64,000 nt of DNA from NCBI RefSeq assembly GCF_000762875.2, contig NZ_JRMP02000015.1:1-64000 (forward strand), given 5' to 3'. The notes beneath the pieces are model-generated. The model was not told the origin of the DNA, ran no database searches, and was given only the letters and a program-made list of their open reading frames with translations. Positions 52,000 through 61,741 of the stretch are shown here, in pieces (position 1 is the first letter of the stretch; the number at the start of each line of letters is the position of its first letter). Origin of the DNA: Helicobacter saguini. GTDB taxonomy: Bacteria > Campylobacterota > Campylobacteria > Campylobacterales > Helicobacteraceae. A program made the translations under genes and the position numbers.

Positions 52000-53697
52000 T
52001 TATTCATAAAACTCCCAAAAGGGGATTTCATAGATTTGCACGCCGATGTTTATGCCTTTTATGGTTTTTTTTGCGATGGCGCGATTTGTTTGATAATAAA
52101 GTGGAATGTAGATTCTATCATTATCAATAATGTTTAAAACTTTGAAAATATTAGAATCTAAAAGTTTAGAATCTTGTAACTTTTTAGAATCTAAATTAGA
52201 TTTTTTAAAGCTTTTAGAATCTTGTGAATTTCTAACACTCAAAACTTTAGAATCTTTCAACGTTTTAGAATCTAACTTTTTAGAATCTTGCAAATTTCCT
52301 AACTTTTTAGAATCTAAACTTGCAGATTCCATAATATTAGATTCTAACGCGTTATCAATCGCATTATTTAACGCACTAAAATCACTCAAAAACTTATGAA
52401 TAGAAAAAACATGTCCCCCTGCTTTCATCGCATTTAGCATAATTAGCGGCTCATAAGGCACGCCCCACGTGCTAGAAAAGCACATATCAAAATTCGCACC
52501 ACTTTGCAAATTCGCATAAATGCTAGGCTCACGCGCCGCAATTTTCAGCGAAATGCCGATATTTGCCAACTGATTTTGCAAAATTTCAGCCATTGCTTTT
52601 TGCAGTGCATTATCGCCCTCATATATTAATTCTAACTGCACTTTTTTATAATCTTTATAGTAATATTTATCATTTCCTATTTTATAACCACTAGATTCTA
52701 ATATCTCTTTTGCCTTGTTTATATTATATGAAATATCTAACTTTTTATCCTTAAAATTATAAAAAATAGAATTTGCAAGATTATTATCATTATAAAAAAT
52801 AGCCTTGTTTAACGCGACTTTATCAATGCTAAAATTTATCGCCAAACGCAAATTAGATTCAATACGCGCAGGATTTAACGCCAAAAACACACTAGAATTA
52901 GGGCTAGAAGTAAAAGTATTAAAATTTTTATCACTCATAAACTCGCGGAAAATCTCAAGCGGAATACTCTCACTACCATAAATAATATCGATGCTACCGC
53001 TCTTTAGGGCAATCACTTTTGCCGTAGATTCTAAAATATGACGCATAATAATTTTATCAAAATAAATTCCATTATAGCTATTTTTATCCCAATAATTCTC
53101 ATTTTTGATAAAGCTATCAGCCACGCCTTTTTGAGATTTTTCAAACTTATAAGGTCCCGTGCCAATGGGCTTTACTCGTGCCTTAATCAAGTCAAAATCG
53201 GCTGGAATTTGGCTAGGGGCAATAAAGCGAAATGGGCGGATAAGTGCAAGCTCGTTAAGTGCCGCAGAATAGGGCTTTTTAAGACTAATCTCAATCTTAA
53301 AATCACTTAAGATTTTCACATTTTCAATCAAGCCAGAAAGCCTAGCCCAACTATGCCTACTTTTATTTTTTAATATAGAATCAAAGTTTTTTTTCACCGC
53401 TAACGCGTTAAATTTTTCACCATTTGAAAAGCTCACATTTTCACGCAAAATAAATGTATAGATTTTAGAGTCTTTCACATCCCAAGAAGTCGCTAGGGAT
53501 GGCACAATCTCGCCCTTTTTATTGACTTTTACTAAGCCCTCATAAATCATATTTTGTGCAAACATTTGATTTTGCCCATAGCCTTGCGGATTAAGATTCC
53601 CAACAGGGCTAGAAATGCCAATTTTAAGGACATTCTCCGCATTTAGAATCTGCACGTTTATCAAAACTAGCAAAAAAAGATTCCATAACATTCGCAT
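52000..53697 (-). CDS. NikA-like nickel-binding protein of an ABC transporter
   Basis: A 565-residue periplasmic solute-binding protein of family 5 (SBP_bac_5). The sequence follows E. coli NikA closely in pattern: LNPQGYGQNQMFAQNMIYEGLV (about 36-57), SNGEKFNALAVKKNFDSIL, ELALIRPFRFIAPSQIP, PIGTGPYKFE and IDIIYGSESIPLEIF. NikA binds a nickel-metallophore for import to nickel enzymes such as urease and hydrogenase. A motif-coded insert of about 60 residues (about 463-522; SKKLGNLQDSKKLDSK-type) interrupts the C-terminal lobe before YIPLYYQTNRAIA, an unusual position inside a folded domain. Signal peptide is about 1-20. No nikBCDE genes are adjacent. The assignment to nickel rests on similarity; oligopeptide binding is the alternative. 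Confidence 0.87.
   Translation of the reverse strand: MRMLWNLFLLVLINVQILNAENVLKIGISSPVGNLNPQGYGQNQMFAQNMIYEGLVKVNKKGEIVPSLATSWDVKDSKIYTFILRENVSFSNGEKFNALAVKKNFDSILKNKSRHSWARLSGLIENVKILSDFKIEISLKKPYSAALNELALIRPFRFIAPSQIPADFDLIKARVKPIGTGPYKFEKSQKGVADSFIKNENYWDKNSYNGIYFDKIIMRHILESTAKVIALKSGSIDIIYGSESIPLEIFREFMSDKNFNTFTSSPNSSVFLALNPARIESNLRLAINFSIDKVALNKAIFYNDNNLANSIFYNFKDKKLDISYNINKAKEILESSGYKIGNDKYYYKDYKKVQLELIYEGDNALQKAMAEILQNQLANIGISLKIAAREPSIYANLQSGANFDMCFSSTWGVPYEPLIMLNAMKAGGHVFSIHKFLSDFSALNNAIDNALESNIMESASLDSKKLGNLQDSKKLDSKTLKDSKVLSVRNSQDSKSFKKSNLDSKKLQDSKLLDSNIFKVLNIIDNDRIYIPLYYQTNRAIAKKTIKGINIGVQIYEIPFWEFYE
52135..52350. repeat. Dense TAGAWTCTA motif array in the NikA-like gene
   Basis: About fifteen copies in 215 bases, mostly TTTAGAATCT (read as D-S-K on the coding strand), several joined to a TAACTTTTTAGAATCT unit. 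Confidence 0.85.
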
Positions 53698-53717
53698 AAA
53701 CTAAACCTTTATAGAAT

Positions 53718-54557
53718 CTATAATCCAATCACACCCACGCGCTGCTTATTAATTTTAGAATCTTTAATAATATCCACAATGGCTAGGGCGTAATCTGCAT
53801 AGCTTCCAGCCGATTCGCCCTTAGAGTTTGTCTCAAATTCTTCACCTATAATCTTATACTTCCCACTCTTTACACCATCAAAGCGAAAGTCAGCTGGCGG
53901 GCTAACATACACCCAATTTATCGCCCCTGCCTTAGAATCTTGAGCGCGCAAAAAGTCCAGCACTTCCCCATGCGCCTTTGCCACAGGCAGATATTCCTTT
54001 GGAAAATCGGGCGTATCAAAAAGCTGCTTTGTGTGACTTTTGTCAAGATAAAGGCTACCAGCGCCGCCAACGATTATAAGACGCGCAGGATTGCCCTTTA
54101 AAATGTCGTGCAAATGCTGTATGTGCTTTACAAAAAGGCTAGGGTCTTTGACCTCGCCAAAAGCATCCACAATGCTATCAAAGCCGCTTAAATCCTTAGA
54201 ATCTAGCGCGAAAATATCCTTTTGCTTCACGCTAAATTTCTTAGAATCTAGCTTATTTTTTTTGGCTAAATCTTGCAGTTTTTTGGCGTTTCGCACGATT
54301 GCAGTCACGCTAAAACCGGCATTTACGCACTCTTTTAATATCAAAAATCCAGCCTTGCCACTTGCGGCTAACACCGCGACTTTTGGTTTAGAATCTATTT
54401 TAGAATCTGCTTTGCTATTCTGCGAGTTAGATTCTATATTTTTAGAATCTTTTTTTTGCGACTTAGATTCTATAGAATCTTTAGCCAACAAATTCACCCC
54501 AAAACCACCAGCCACAACGCCCAAAAACGCATATCTTAACACACTTCGTCTATTCAT
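53718..54557 (-). CDS. Tat-exported NAD(P)-binding protein
   Basis: A 279-residue protein with a twin-arginine-type N-terminus (MNRRSVLRYAFLG, about 1-25), then a motif-coded linker (DSIESKSQKKDSKNIESN, about 27-55), then an NmrA/SDR-like Rossmann domain (about 57-279). The Rossmann domain begins KVAVLAASGKAGFLILKEC, with the dinucleotide loop ASGKAG, and includes LIIVGGAGSLYLD. Related cytosolic proteins reduce flavins or sense redox state. Export of a NAD(P)-fold protein by Tat would be unusual because free NAD(P) is scarce in the periplasm; a bound cofactor or an uncleaved anchor is possible. Start follows AAGGAGTAGAAA. Confidence 0.82.
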   Translation of the reverse strand: MNRRSVLRYAFLGVVAGGFGVNLLAKDSIESKSQKKDSKNIESNSQNSKADSKIDSKPKVAVLAASGKAGFLILKECVNAGFSVTAIVRNAKKLQDLAKKNKLDSKKFSVKQKDIFALDSKDLSGFDSIVDAFGEVKDPSLFVKHIQHLHDILKGNPARLIIVGGAGSLYLDKSHTKQLFDTPDFPKEYLPVAKAHGEVLDFLRAQDSKAGAINWVYVSPPADFRFDGVKSGKYKIIGEEFETNSKGESAGSYADYALAIVDIIKDSKINKQRVGVIGL

Positions 54558-54582
54558 TTTCTACTCCTTAAATTAGATTCTA

Positions 54583-55716
54583 TCACTCACCAACAAGCCT
54601 TAATAAACTAATCTCCCTGCGTGAGAAAAGACGCATTGGCATCCCCCACCAGCCAGCGCCACTGCTTATATAAATTTGCGAGTGCTGCCCATCATGCTCA
54701 AACTCATGCAAACCCTGCAAAAAAGGCTGGTCAAGCAACACTAGCAAGTGAAAAGGGAAAAGCTGCCCGCCGTGCGTGTGTCCGCTTAGCACCAAGTCGA
54801 TTTTGCGGCTGCCTAGCTCGCGGATGATTTTAGGCTGGTGGCTTATTAAAATCGTAGGATATTCGCTATTGCTAGAGCTTAGCGTCTTATCAAGGTTTGG
54901 GGCTAAAATGCTATCCTTAAACGCCCCAAAACGCCCCATCAAATCCGCCACCCCAGCGACATTTAAGCCTAGATTATTTAGCACCATTGACTGATTTATA
55001 AGCGTATTTATGCCAAGATTATCAAGCGATTTTATAATCGTGTAGGTATCGTAGTGATATTCGTGATTGCCAAGTGCGTAAAACACGCCATATTTGCCCT
55101 TTAGATTCCGCAGTTCAAGGACAGAATCTTGCACGATTTTATAATAATTATCCACAATATCGCCGCCTAGCACGACAATATCGGCATTCAAAGCGTTTGT
55201 TTGCTCCACGATTTTAGCCACACTTTTTTTATCCATTAGCACATCGATGTGCAAGTCGGTTATTAACGCAATGCTTAAAGGCTGCTTTAAATTAGCGATT
55301 TTTATCTCTTGCTCCACGATTTTAGGCTCACGCGCATTGATGTAAAAACTAAGCGCGACAAGGGCAAATATCGCCACCCACGCCACAAGCAAAATCTTGC
55401 CCTGCCACTCATATAGCGTAAGATAGCCAAAGCCTAGCCGCACAATCGTATTGACGATAAGCACGAGCAGGGCGACATTTACGCATATCCAAAATACGCC
55501 GATGCTACTAGATAAAATCGTGTAAATTGCAGCATTCATCTGCGTGTGATAAAGCCGCAGGAAAATCGCTATGCAAAGGAAATTAGCAATAACGATAAAC
55601 TTGCCTAAATGCTTTATCGCAGGGGTCGGGCTAATATTTTTAAACAGCATAAAATAGATAAAAATATGCAGCAGCACAACAACAATAAAAAAAACAATCC
55701 GCATACTTATGGGCAT
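54583..55716 (-). CDS. Membrane metallophosphoesterase, YaeI/YkuE-like
   Basis: A 377-residue protein. Four hydrophobic helices (about 5-25, 33-52, 65-88 and 107-125) precede a calcineurin-like phosphoesterase domain. The metal-binding motifs are visible in order: ALITDLHID (about 151-159), VVLGGDIVDN, LGNHEYHYDT, ILISHQPK and LVLSGHTHGGQLFPFH. Relatives hydrolyse UDP-diacylglucosamine or other phosphoesters at the membrane; the substrate here is open. It is the upstream neighbour of the Tat-exported protein gene on the same strand, 25 bases apart. Confidence 0.92.
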   Translation of the reverse strand: MPISMRIVFFIVVVLLHIFIYFMLFKNISPTPAIKHLGKFIVIANFLCIAIFLRLYHTQMNAAIYTILSSSIGVFWICVNVALLVLIVNTIVRLGFGYLTLYEWQGKILLVAWVAIFALVALSFYINAREPKIVEQEIKIANLKQPLSIALITDLHIDVLMDKKSVAKIVEQTNALNADIVVLGGDIVDNYYKIVQDSVLELRNLKGKYGVFYALGNHEYHYDTYTIIKSLDNLGINTLINQSMVLNNLGLNVAGVADLMGRFGAFKDSILAPNLDKTLSSSNSEYPTILISHQPKIIRELGSRKIDLVLSGHTHGGQLFPFHLLVLLDQPFLQGLHEFEHDGQHSQIYISSGAGWWGMPMRLFSRREISLLRLVGE

Positions 55717-55737
55717 TTATGTCCTTAAATTTGTTTT

Positions 55738-55753
55738 TAGAATCTAGATTCTA
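55738..55753. repeat. 16-bp palindrome of the dispersed motif at the end of putA
   Basis: TAGAATCTAGATTCTA overlaps the putA stop region and lies between putA and the phosphoesterase gene; a further TAGATTCTA copy follows directly within the last putA codons. Confidence 0.8.
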
Positions 55754-58700
55754 AGATTTAGATTCTATGGAGCGGGAGCCTAGGTTGCCATAGCGGTGGA
55801 ATGCGATGCTTGCGGCGCGTTCTGTAAAGTAGTAAAGTAGCTCAAAATAGCCATTTGTATAGGGCTTGTGATTTGCTATTAACTTGCCCCTTGCTTTGCC
55901 ATCTTTAATTAAACCTTTATATATTTCTTGCGTTTCTATATTATTAGAATTTATAGAATCTAAATATCTAATAAGTTCAAATTCACTAGCTTTTTGTATA
56001 AAAGATTGCGTATTTTGATACTCTATATTTATATTAGTTAGCCCTATATTTTTTAGGTTTTCTAGCACAAAGCCTAAATCTTCGCTAATCTCAGTTGGCT
56101 TAAAGCTAAGGCTTAAACTCGCATTTGCAATAGAACTTGCCGCAATAATTAGCAAAATATCACGCAAAGAATCCTCTTTTCGCACACGATAAATCACGCT
56201 ACTAACATTTTTGTAATAAAAAAGGTTATCCTCGCCCCTGATATGAACGAAATCGCGTTTCTTAGAAAATTCATTATCATAAAAATATGCGTAACTTTTC
56301 ACGCTTTTAATTACAGATTCTATAACCTTTTTATTAGAATCACTAGCCAAAGTTAGCAAATATGTAAGTCTATCAATAATGCTATGACTTGCATTTAATT
56401 CGCTAGATTCTATAGAATCCACACTTTCAATATTCAAAAACTGCGTTACATAATTATAGCTCCCAGCCTTTCGCCCAAAGCCTACCGCACTCTTTTTAAT
56501 ACCACCAAAGGCTTGACGAAGCACGATAGCGCCCGTTGTAGGCTTATTGATGTAGATATTTCCAGCCTGTATATTTTCCAAATAATATTCCCACTCACGC
56601 TCATCAAGGCTCTCAAAGCCGCTTGTAAGTCCGTAGCCTGTGGCATTTGCTATTGCAAGGGCATGTTTTAAATCACGCGCACACATAACCGATAAAATCG
56701 GCGTGAAAAATTCAGTGATGTGCGAATAACTGCCCTCTTTTACGCCATATTTTATACAAGGTCGCATTGCGTAAGGGTTGTTATTTTCGGCGTTACTTGG
56801 CGACAACGCCCACTCTTCGCCAGATTCTAATTCTAAGCCTTTCTGCACTTTAGAATCTATCTTATCACTCAAATATCCTAATTTATTTTTTAAATCAAAA
56901 GGATTACCTACACTTAAGCTGTCTGCCGCGTCAATTAAGGTTTTTCTAAAGTTAGAATCTTCATAAACTTCCTTTTCTAAGATTAGCAAAGAAGTAGCCG
57001 AGCATTTTTGTCCGCTATTAGAAAATGCCGAGTGTATCACATTTTTAGCGGCTTGGTCTCTATCTGCCATTTTGCTAACTATCGTTGCGTTTTTACCACC
57101 GGTTTCAGCGCTCAAAAATAGCCCCGGGTTTTGCTCTAAGATTTTATATGCGGTATCTTCGCCACCTGTAAGTATGCTAAAATCAGCCTCTTTTAGCGCG
57201 ATTTCGTTAATATCACGCCCACTTGCTGGGAGATACACAAGATAGTCTTTTGGCAGCCCAGCGTCATAAAAGCACTGCGTTAAAAAATGCCCTGTGATAG
57301 CGGATAAATTTGAAGGCTTGTATATCACGCGATTACCACTTGCAAGACTAGCGGCAATGCCCCCGACACTAATTGCCACAGGGAAATTCCACGGGGTGAT
57401 TACCACGCCGATACCTTTTGGGGAGAGTTTTACATCTTTGTGATTTTGCAAAAGTTTATACATTGAGTGCGGATAGAATCTTAGAAAGTCAATTGCCTCG
57501 CTTACTTCAGCGTCTGTTTCAGCAAAGGTTTTGCCTACTTCTAAAGCAGAGATTCCTATTAAGTCGTTTCTGCGTTCCGCGACAATTTCAGCAGTTTTTA
57601 ATAGAATCTGCCCTAACTCTTCAAAGCTTAAATCTTTTTTAGAATCTTTTAGCAATTTTATAGAATCTTTTATGCTTTCCTTGCTAGCTTGATATACGAC
57701 ACCTATTACACGTTCGCTTCCTTTGGCGTGGATTTCTTTTGCGTTATCTTTTGGAGTTTTCTCGCCTATTATGGGCGTAATTTCTAAGCCGCTTAGATTC
57801 TCAAACTTTGCCTTTATAGCATTCGCCCACTCCCTATTTTGCGGCATTATAAAATCTGTATCTGGCTCGTTGAAAAATGTATCCAACGTTGCCGAACGCG
57901 TATGTGGAGCAACTAGGCGATTTTGGATTCTATAGCTATCATTGCTTATACTTTTTACGCCATTAATTGCGGTTAGGAAAATCTCCTCTTGCTTTTTCCA
58001 CGCAGGTGAATCCACACTCAAATCAAAGGCATATCGCATAAAATTATCCTTGCCTGTATTCTCATCAAGGCGGCGGACAAGATATGCAATAGCGTTATTG
58101 AAATGGGCATCACTACACACCGGCGCATAAAGTATGAGATTATTAGTTTTTGCCACTTCAAAGCTAGATTTAAGATTCATCCCCTCAAGCATTTCAAAGG
58201 TAAAACTTGCAAAGGCGTTATGTTGCTTTATACGCGTCATCGCGTATGCGATTTGAAAAATATTGTGGCTAGCCACGCCGATATTTATGTATTTATAATT
58301 TTCATTACTTAGCACAAAATTAAGCATTTTATTATAGTTAGAATCTGTATTTACCTTTTCTCTAAAGGTCGGCAGCTCCCAGCCTTTCACACTTGCGATT
58401 GTCTCTTCAGCCTCCATATTTGCACCCTTAACAATGCGAATCTTAATCGGGGGCTTCCCACTTTGCACACGCTTTTTAGAAAATTCAACAAGTTTTTTGA
58501 GATATTCATAAGAATCTGGCAAATACGCCTGTAACACAATACCTGCTTTTATATCAAATTTGCTAATAGATTCTATAAAAGAATCAACCGTTAGTTCTAA
58601 ATCTTTGAACTCTTCCATATCTAAATTTATAAATTTTGGATGTCCCTCTTTTTGCTTCTGCTCTGCAATGGCATAAAGGCTATCAAGCCGCTTTACAATC

Positions 58701-59443
58701 TCATCCTTGCTATAGTTAAAATCAAGGATATTTATTTGTGAAAAAATCGTGGTAATTTTAATAGAAATATAATTTATATAGCTTGAATTTAGCGCGTCTG
58801 TGTATTTTTGTAACCGATAATTTGCCTCTAAATTCCCTAACACCTCTTCACCGATTAGATTCACATTTAAGCCGATATGTTGTGATTTACGCAGTTCAGC
58901 GTGTTTTTGCAATTTTATAGGATTTTCATCCAAAACCATTGCTTTTGTGTCATTTTTAAGATTTTTAATGAAAAAAGGCACAGAAATGCTAGGCATACTT
59001 TTCCCAAGCCCTAAAAATACTTGCAAAAGCAGCTTTTCAAAAGGCGAGAAAAAGTCGGCTATACCATACTTATTAAGCGTATAGCTAATTAGCTCATAAG
59101 TAGTCGCGTAATCTTTTGAGCGAAAACTCCTATCCAAAAGCTCAATTAGCATAATTTTACTAGCTGGATTTTCAAGCATTTTCATCATTTTTTTGCGAAA
59201 TCTTTTTTCCGCACAGCTTAAATCGCTATTAATTTTCCCTTGCAACGTTTTAGCAAGTTCAATACTTTCTTTAATCGTAGAATCTGCATACGCCAAACTT
59301 TCAGCATTATCGCTACTAGATTCTATTGCGTTTTTAGATTCTGTAATTTCTTTAGAATCTTTAGATTCTACTTTAGATTCAGTAGTTTTAATCTCTTCTT
59401 TATGCCCATCTTGCTTTACATTTTTTTTCTTTTGTGTGCTCAT
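55751..59443 (-). CDS. putA: Bifunctional proline dehydrogenase / L-glutamate-5-semialdehyde dehydrogenase
   Basis: Oxidises proline to glutamate in two steps, feeding electrons to the quinone pool. About 1230 residues. The N-terminal 55 residues are a motif-rich tail (ESKVESKDSKEITESK). The proline dehydrogenase barrel spans about 150-520, with IRIVKGANMEAEE and ASFTFEMLEGM. The aldehyde dehydrogenase spans about 575-1050, with VITPWNFPVAISVGG, the Glu in FLSAETGGKNA and the catalytic Cys in NSGQKCSATS. A C-terminal ALDH-like or oligomerisation region follows. Proline is a respiratory substrate for Helicobacter. The ATG at 59443 has GGGAGAAAAGT ahead. A second ATG six codons upstream is less likely. 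putP is not adjacent. Confidence 0.96.
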   Translation of the reverse strand: MSTQKKKNVKQDGHKEEIKTTESKVESKDSKEITESKNAIESSSDNAESLAYADSTIKESIELAKTLQGKINSDLSCAEKRFRKKMMKMLENPASKIMLIELLDRSFRSKDYATTYELISYTLNKYGIADFFSPFEKLLLQVFLGLGKSMPSISVPFFIKNLKNDTKAMVLDENPIKLQKHAELRKSQHIGLNVNLIGEEVLGNLEANYRLQKYTDALNSSYINYISIKITTIFSQINILDFNYSKDEIVKRLDSLYAIAEQKQKEGHPKFINLDMEEFKDLELTVDSFIESISKFDIKAGIVLQAYLPDSYEYLKKLVEFSKKRVQSGKPPIKIRIVKGANMEAEETIASVKGWELPTFREKVNTDSNYNKMLNFVLSNENYKYINIGVASHNIFQIAYAMTRIKQHNAFASFTFEMLEGMNLKSSFEVAKTNNLILYAPVCSDAHFNNAIAYLVRRLDENTGKDNFMRYAFDLSVDSPAWKKQEEIFLTAINGVKSISNDSYRIQNRLVAPHTRSATLDTFFNEPDTDFIMPQNREWANAIKAKFENLSGLEITPIIGEKTPKDNAKEIHAKGSERVIGVVYQASKESIKDSIKLLKDSKKDLSFEELGQILLKTAEIVAERRNDLIGISALEVGKTFAETDAEVSEAIDFLRFYPHSMYKLLQNHKDVKLSPKGIGVVITPWNFPVAISVGGIAASLASGNRVIYKPSNLSAITGHFLTQCFYDAGLPKDYLVYLPASGRDINEIALKEADFSILTGGEDTAYKILEQNPGLFLSAETGGKNATIVSKMADRDQAAKNVIHSAFSNSGQKCSATSLLILEKEVYEDSNFRKTLIDAADSLSVGNPFDLKNKLGYLSDKIDSKVQKGLELESGEEWALSPSNAENNNPYAMRPCIKYGVKEGSYSHITEFFTPILSVMCARDLKHALAIANATGYGLTSGFESLDEREWEYYLENIQAGNIYINKPTTGAIVLRQAFGGIKKSAVGFGRKAGSYNYVTQFLNIESVDSIESSELNASHSIIDRLTYLLTLASDSNKKVIESVIKSVKSYAYFYDNEFSKKRDFVHIRGEDNLFYYKNVSSVIYRVRKEDSLRDILLIIAASSIANASLSLSFKPTEISEDLGFVLENLKNIGLTNINIEYQNTQSFIQKASEFELIRYLDSINSNNIETQEIYKGLIKDGKARGKLIANHKPYTNGYFELLYYFTERAASIAFHRYGNLGSRSIESKS

Positions 59444-59571
59444 ACTTTTCTCCCAAAACATCTTTAAAAGATAAATGTGTAAATTATATCTTAAAACTTA
59501 CACATAAAGGCTAAAATTTGCAAATTTTTGCAAATGTGTTTCATAATCTTTATGGATTCTAAACATAGATT

Positions 59572-60081
59572 CTATAACTTTAAAAATGAATAAATTTCAT
59601 CCACTTTTTTATCCAAATTATCACGCAGCGAATTATCAATCACAAAGTCCGCCTGTGGCTCATCAAAGGAAATATCCACGCCCACGACATCCTTTACATC
59701 CCCACTTAAAGCACCTGTATATAGCCCTTTTTTATCGCGGCGTGCCAGCTCATCAAAGTCGCATTTGACATAGATTTCAACATAATTACTAAGATTTGCA
59801 CGATTAAATTCATAGATTTCATTAAACATCCCTATCGCACTCACAATCACAATCAAGCCCTGATTACTAAGGAATTTGGCGAATTGAAAATACTTTTTAC
59901 CAAACGAGATTCTAGAATCTTTATCATAACCACCCACGCCAAGCAGCTCACGCATTTCATCGCCATCCAAAAACACGACATTTTTATATGTCTGCCAAAC
60001 CTTATCATGCAACGCCTTTCCTAGCGTGCTTTTCCCGCTACCAGCTAACCCCATAAGCCATATAACTTTACCTTGCTGCAT
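59572..60081 (-). CDS. APS-kinase-like P-loop kinase
   Basis: A 169-residue cytosolic kinase with the CysC-type P-loop (LMGLAGSGKSTLGKAL, about 10-25), LDGDEMRELLG (about 38-48) and VDISFDEPQ near the C-terminus. Adenylylsulphate kinase phosphorylates APS to PAPS. In Campylobacter and Helicobacter glycan loci, paralogues of this family can instead phosphorylate a sugar-linked or cytidine-linked precursor. No sulphate assimilation gene is adjacent; a glycosyltransferase gene lies 340 bases upstream, which favours a glycan-related role. It is of normal family length and has no motif-coded insert. Confidence 0.85.
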   Translation of the reverse strand: MQQGKVIWLMGLAGSGKSTLGKALHDKVWQTYKNVVFLDGDEMRELLGVGGYDKDSRISFGKKYFQFAKFLSNQGLIVIVSAIGMFNEIYEFNRANLSNYVEIYVKCDFDELARRDKKGLYTGALSGDVKDVVGVDISFDEPQADFVIDNSLRDNLDKKVDEIYSFLKL

Positions 60082-60157
60082 ATTTGTCCTTTTGTGATGT
60101 CAAATATTACAGAATGGATTATAACTTCTAATTTAAAAGATTTATTAAACACTTATG

Positions 60158-60343
60158 CTATTTTAATGTTCCTGTGATAGTGGTGCAAACTTGATTACAT
60201 TCATCTTTAGAGCAAACCATATCACATTTAGTGCTTATAAACTCATTTTTTTTAAGCTTGGAATTTTTAGGAGTTTTGTTCCCACATGCATTAAATCCTA
60301 CAAGTAAAGCAAAGCTTACAACAACAAGAAATACTTTTTTCAT
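60158..60343 (-). CDS. Small cysteine-containing lipoprotein
   Basis: A 61-residue exported peptide. The signal ends FNAC, with Cys20 as the expected lipid-modified residue. The mature part of about 42 residues has three more Cys (CDMVCSKDECNQVC includes four in the full string), which may form disulphides or bind metal. The ATG at 60343 has AAGGACATAGCT ahead; the longer frame from 60400 is rejected. I do not recognise the family. Confidence 0.7.
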   Translation of the reverse strand: MKKVFLVVVSFALLVGFNACGNKTPKNSKLKKNEFISTKCDMVCSKDECNQVCTTITGTLK

Positions 60344-60420
60344 AGCTATGTCCTTAGAATAATCAAAAATATCACAAACAATAAGCAATAATAATTCCAA
60401 AATATTAGATTCTATAGAAT

Positions 60421-61619
60421 CTATTTTTTACACAACATATTTAAAACCTTAGAGTTCTCATATTCCATTAACAAATTAGAATTTATTTTTCCATTATATT
60501 TTAGGTATAAAAAGAATAATTCTGTATATAGACTTAGGTAATAGCAGTTTTTGTTTTCTAAATGTCTATTAATGTTGTTGATTTGTTGCCTTATCAAATC
60601 AAGGGCGGTGGCTCTATCTTTTATGAATGTTAAATATGCTTTAGAATCTATTAGGGCAAATCTAACGCAAAGGATAGGTAAAGATTGTGTATCTACATCT
60701 GCGGTTTTTACTTGCAAGGCGGAGCCTGTGTATGTGTAGAAATTTTGCCCCATCAATGCTATTCTATTGACATATACTTGGTCTTCATCTTCTATAAATT
60801 CTTTGTCATAGTATCCACCAGATTCTATAAATTTGGCTTTGTTGTGAAATCGTCCATTAGGCTGCATGTAATACATTTTTTCCACTTCTTTGTGGGTTAC
60901 CCCCCCCCCCCCCCATTTGTATTAGCAGTGCTGACATTCGTGCTCCACCAAGTCCATTTTGATAACGCTCTATCCATATAGGCATCCTTAAAGACTTTTC
61001 TAATTATTTCGTGCTTCTTTTTAAAATGATGTGTTTCACCTTCACTACACACGCCAAGAAGTGCCACGTTTTCACACTTTTTTAGCTTTATTACCTTACT
61101 TAGCTCTTTTAGATAGTTTGGCATTAACATATCATCACTATGGCATGTGCCTACCCATTCACCTTGTGCTAAGGTTATACAGCGATTCCAATTGCCAAAA
61201 AGTCCTAAATTTTCCTTATTTCTATAATAATTTATACGCCCTTTATACTCTTTTTCAAGCATTTCACCTATGCTATTATCATTGAAGTTATCAGTATTTT
61301 CCACGACTAAGACTTCATATTCGCTTTCAAAATCTTGATTTAATACAGAATCTAGAGCCCTTTTTAGCTCATCTTTTCGTTTATAATTTGGTATTGCTAT
61401 GCTAAATTTTGGCTTAGTTTTTAAATCTTGCTTCATTATTAAAACAGATTCTATATGCTCTTTTAGCTTAAAATTATCATTATAGTCAGTAAAACAAGAA
61501 GTATCAAAATCCTTAGTAAAAAACTTTACACTTCGCTCTTCTACTCGTCTTATGGCTTCTAGCTGCTCTTCTTTTGTTAAATTCTCTCTTTTTTGCACTT
61601 GCAGTTCTGCGTATTCCAT
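60421..61619 (-). CDS. Family 2 glycosyltransferase, phase-variable, out of frame as sequenced
   Basis: Starts at 61619 (AAAGGAGCAAACA ahead). An N-terminal helical extension of about 70 residues precedes a family 2 GT-A domain: FSIAIPNYKRKDELKRALDSVL (about 73-94), VLVVENTDNFNDNS, NLGLFGNWNRCI and the DxD-like CHSDDMLMPNY. At about residue 236 a G15 tract (60900-60914) ends the frame. The next frame continues through THKEVEKMYYMQPNGRFHNKAKFIESGGYYDKEFIEDEDQVYV, which contains the expected C-terminal ED motif of this family, to 60421. Thirteen or 16 Gs give a protein of about 398-399 residues. The donor sugar is unknown. Confidence 0.9.
60900..60914. repeat. Poly-C/G tract (15) in the family 2 glycosyltransferase gene
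   Basis: Fifteen uninterrupted Cs on the plus strand, placed between the GT-A core and the C-terminal part of the enzyme. The TAAC after it terminates translation in the present frame. Confidence 0.97.
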
Positions 61620-61741
61620 TGTTTGCTCCTTTTGCTAAATGACAAGATTCTATATATTTTTTATGAAAATCGCATTTAGATTCTATAAAATTTGATATTG
61701 TTAAAGTAGAATCTAGTTTATTTTTTAGATTAAGGACTTTT

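Noticed and set aside
60421-60885. A separate small gene starting at 60885
   Set aside because: It is the C-terminal part of the family 2 glycosyltransferase across the G15 tract.
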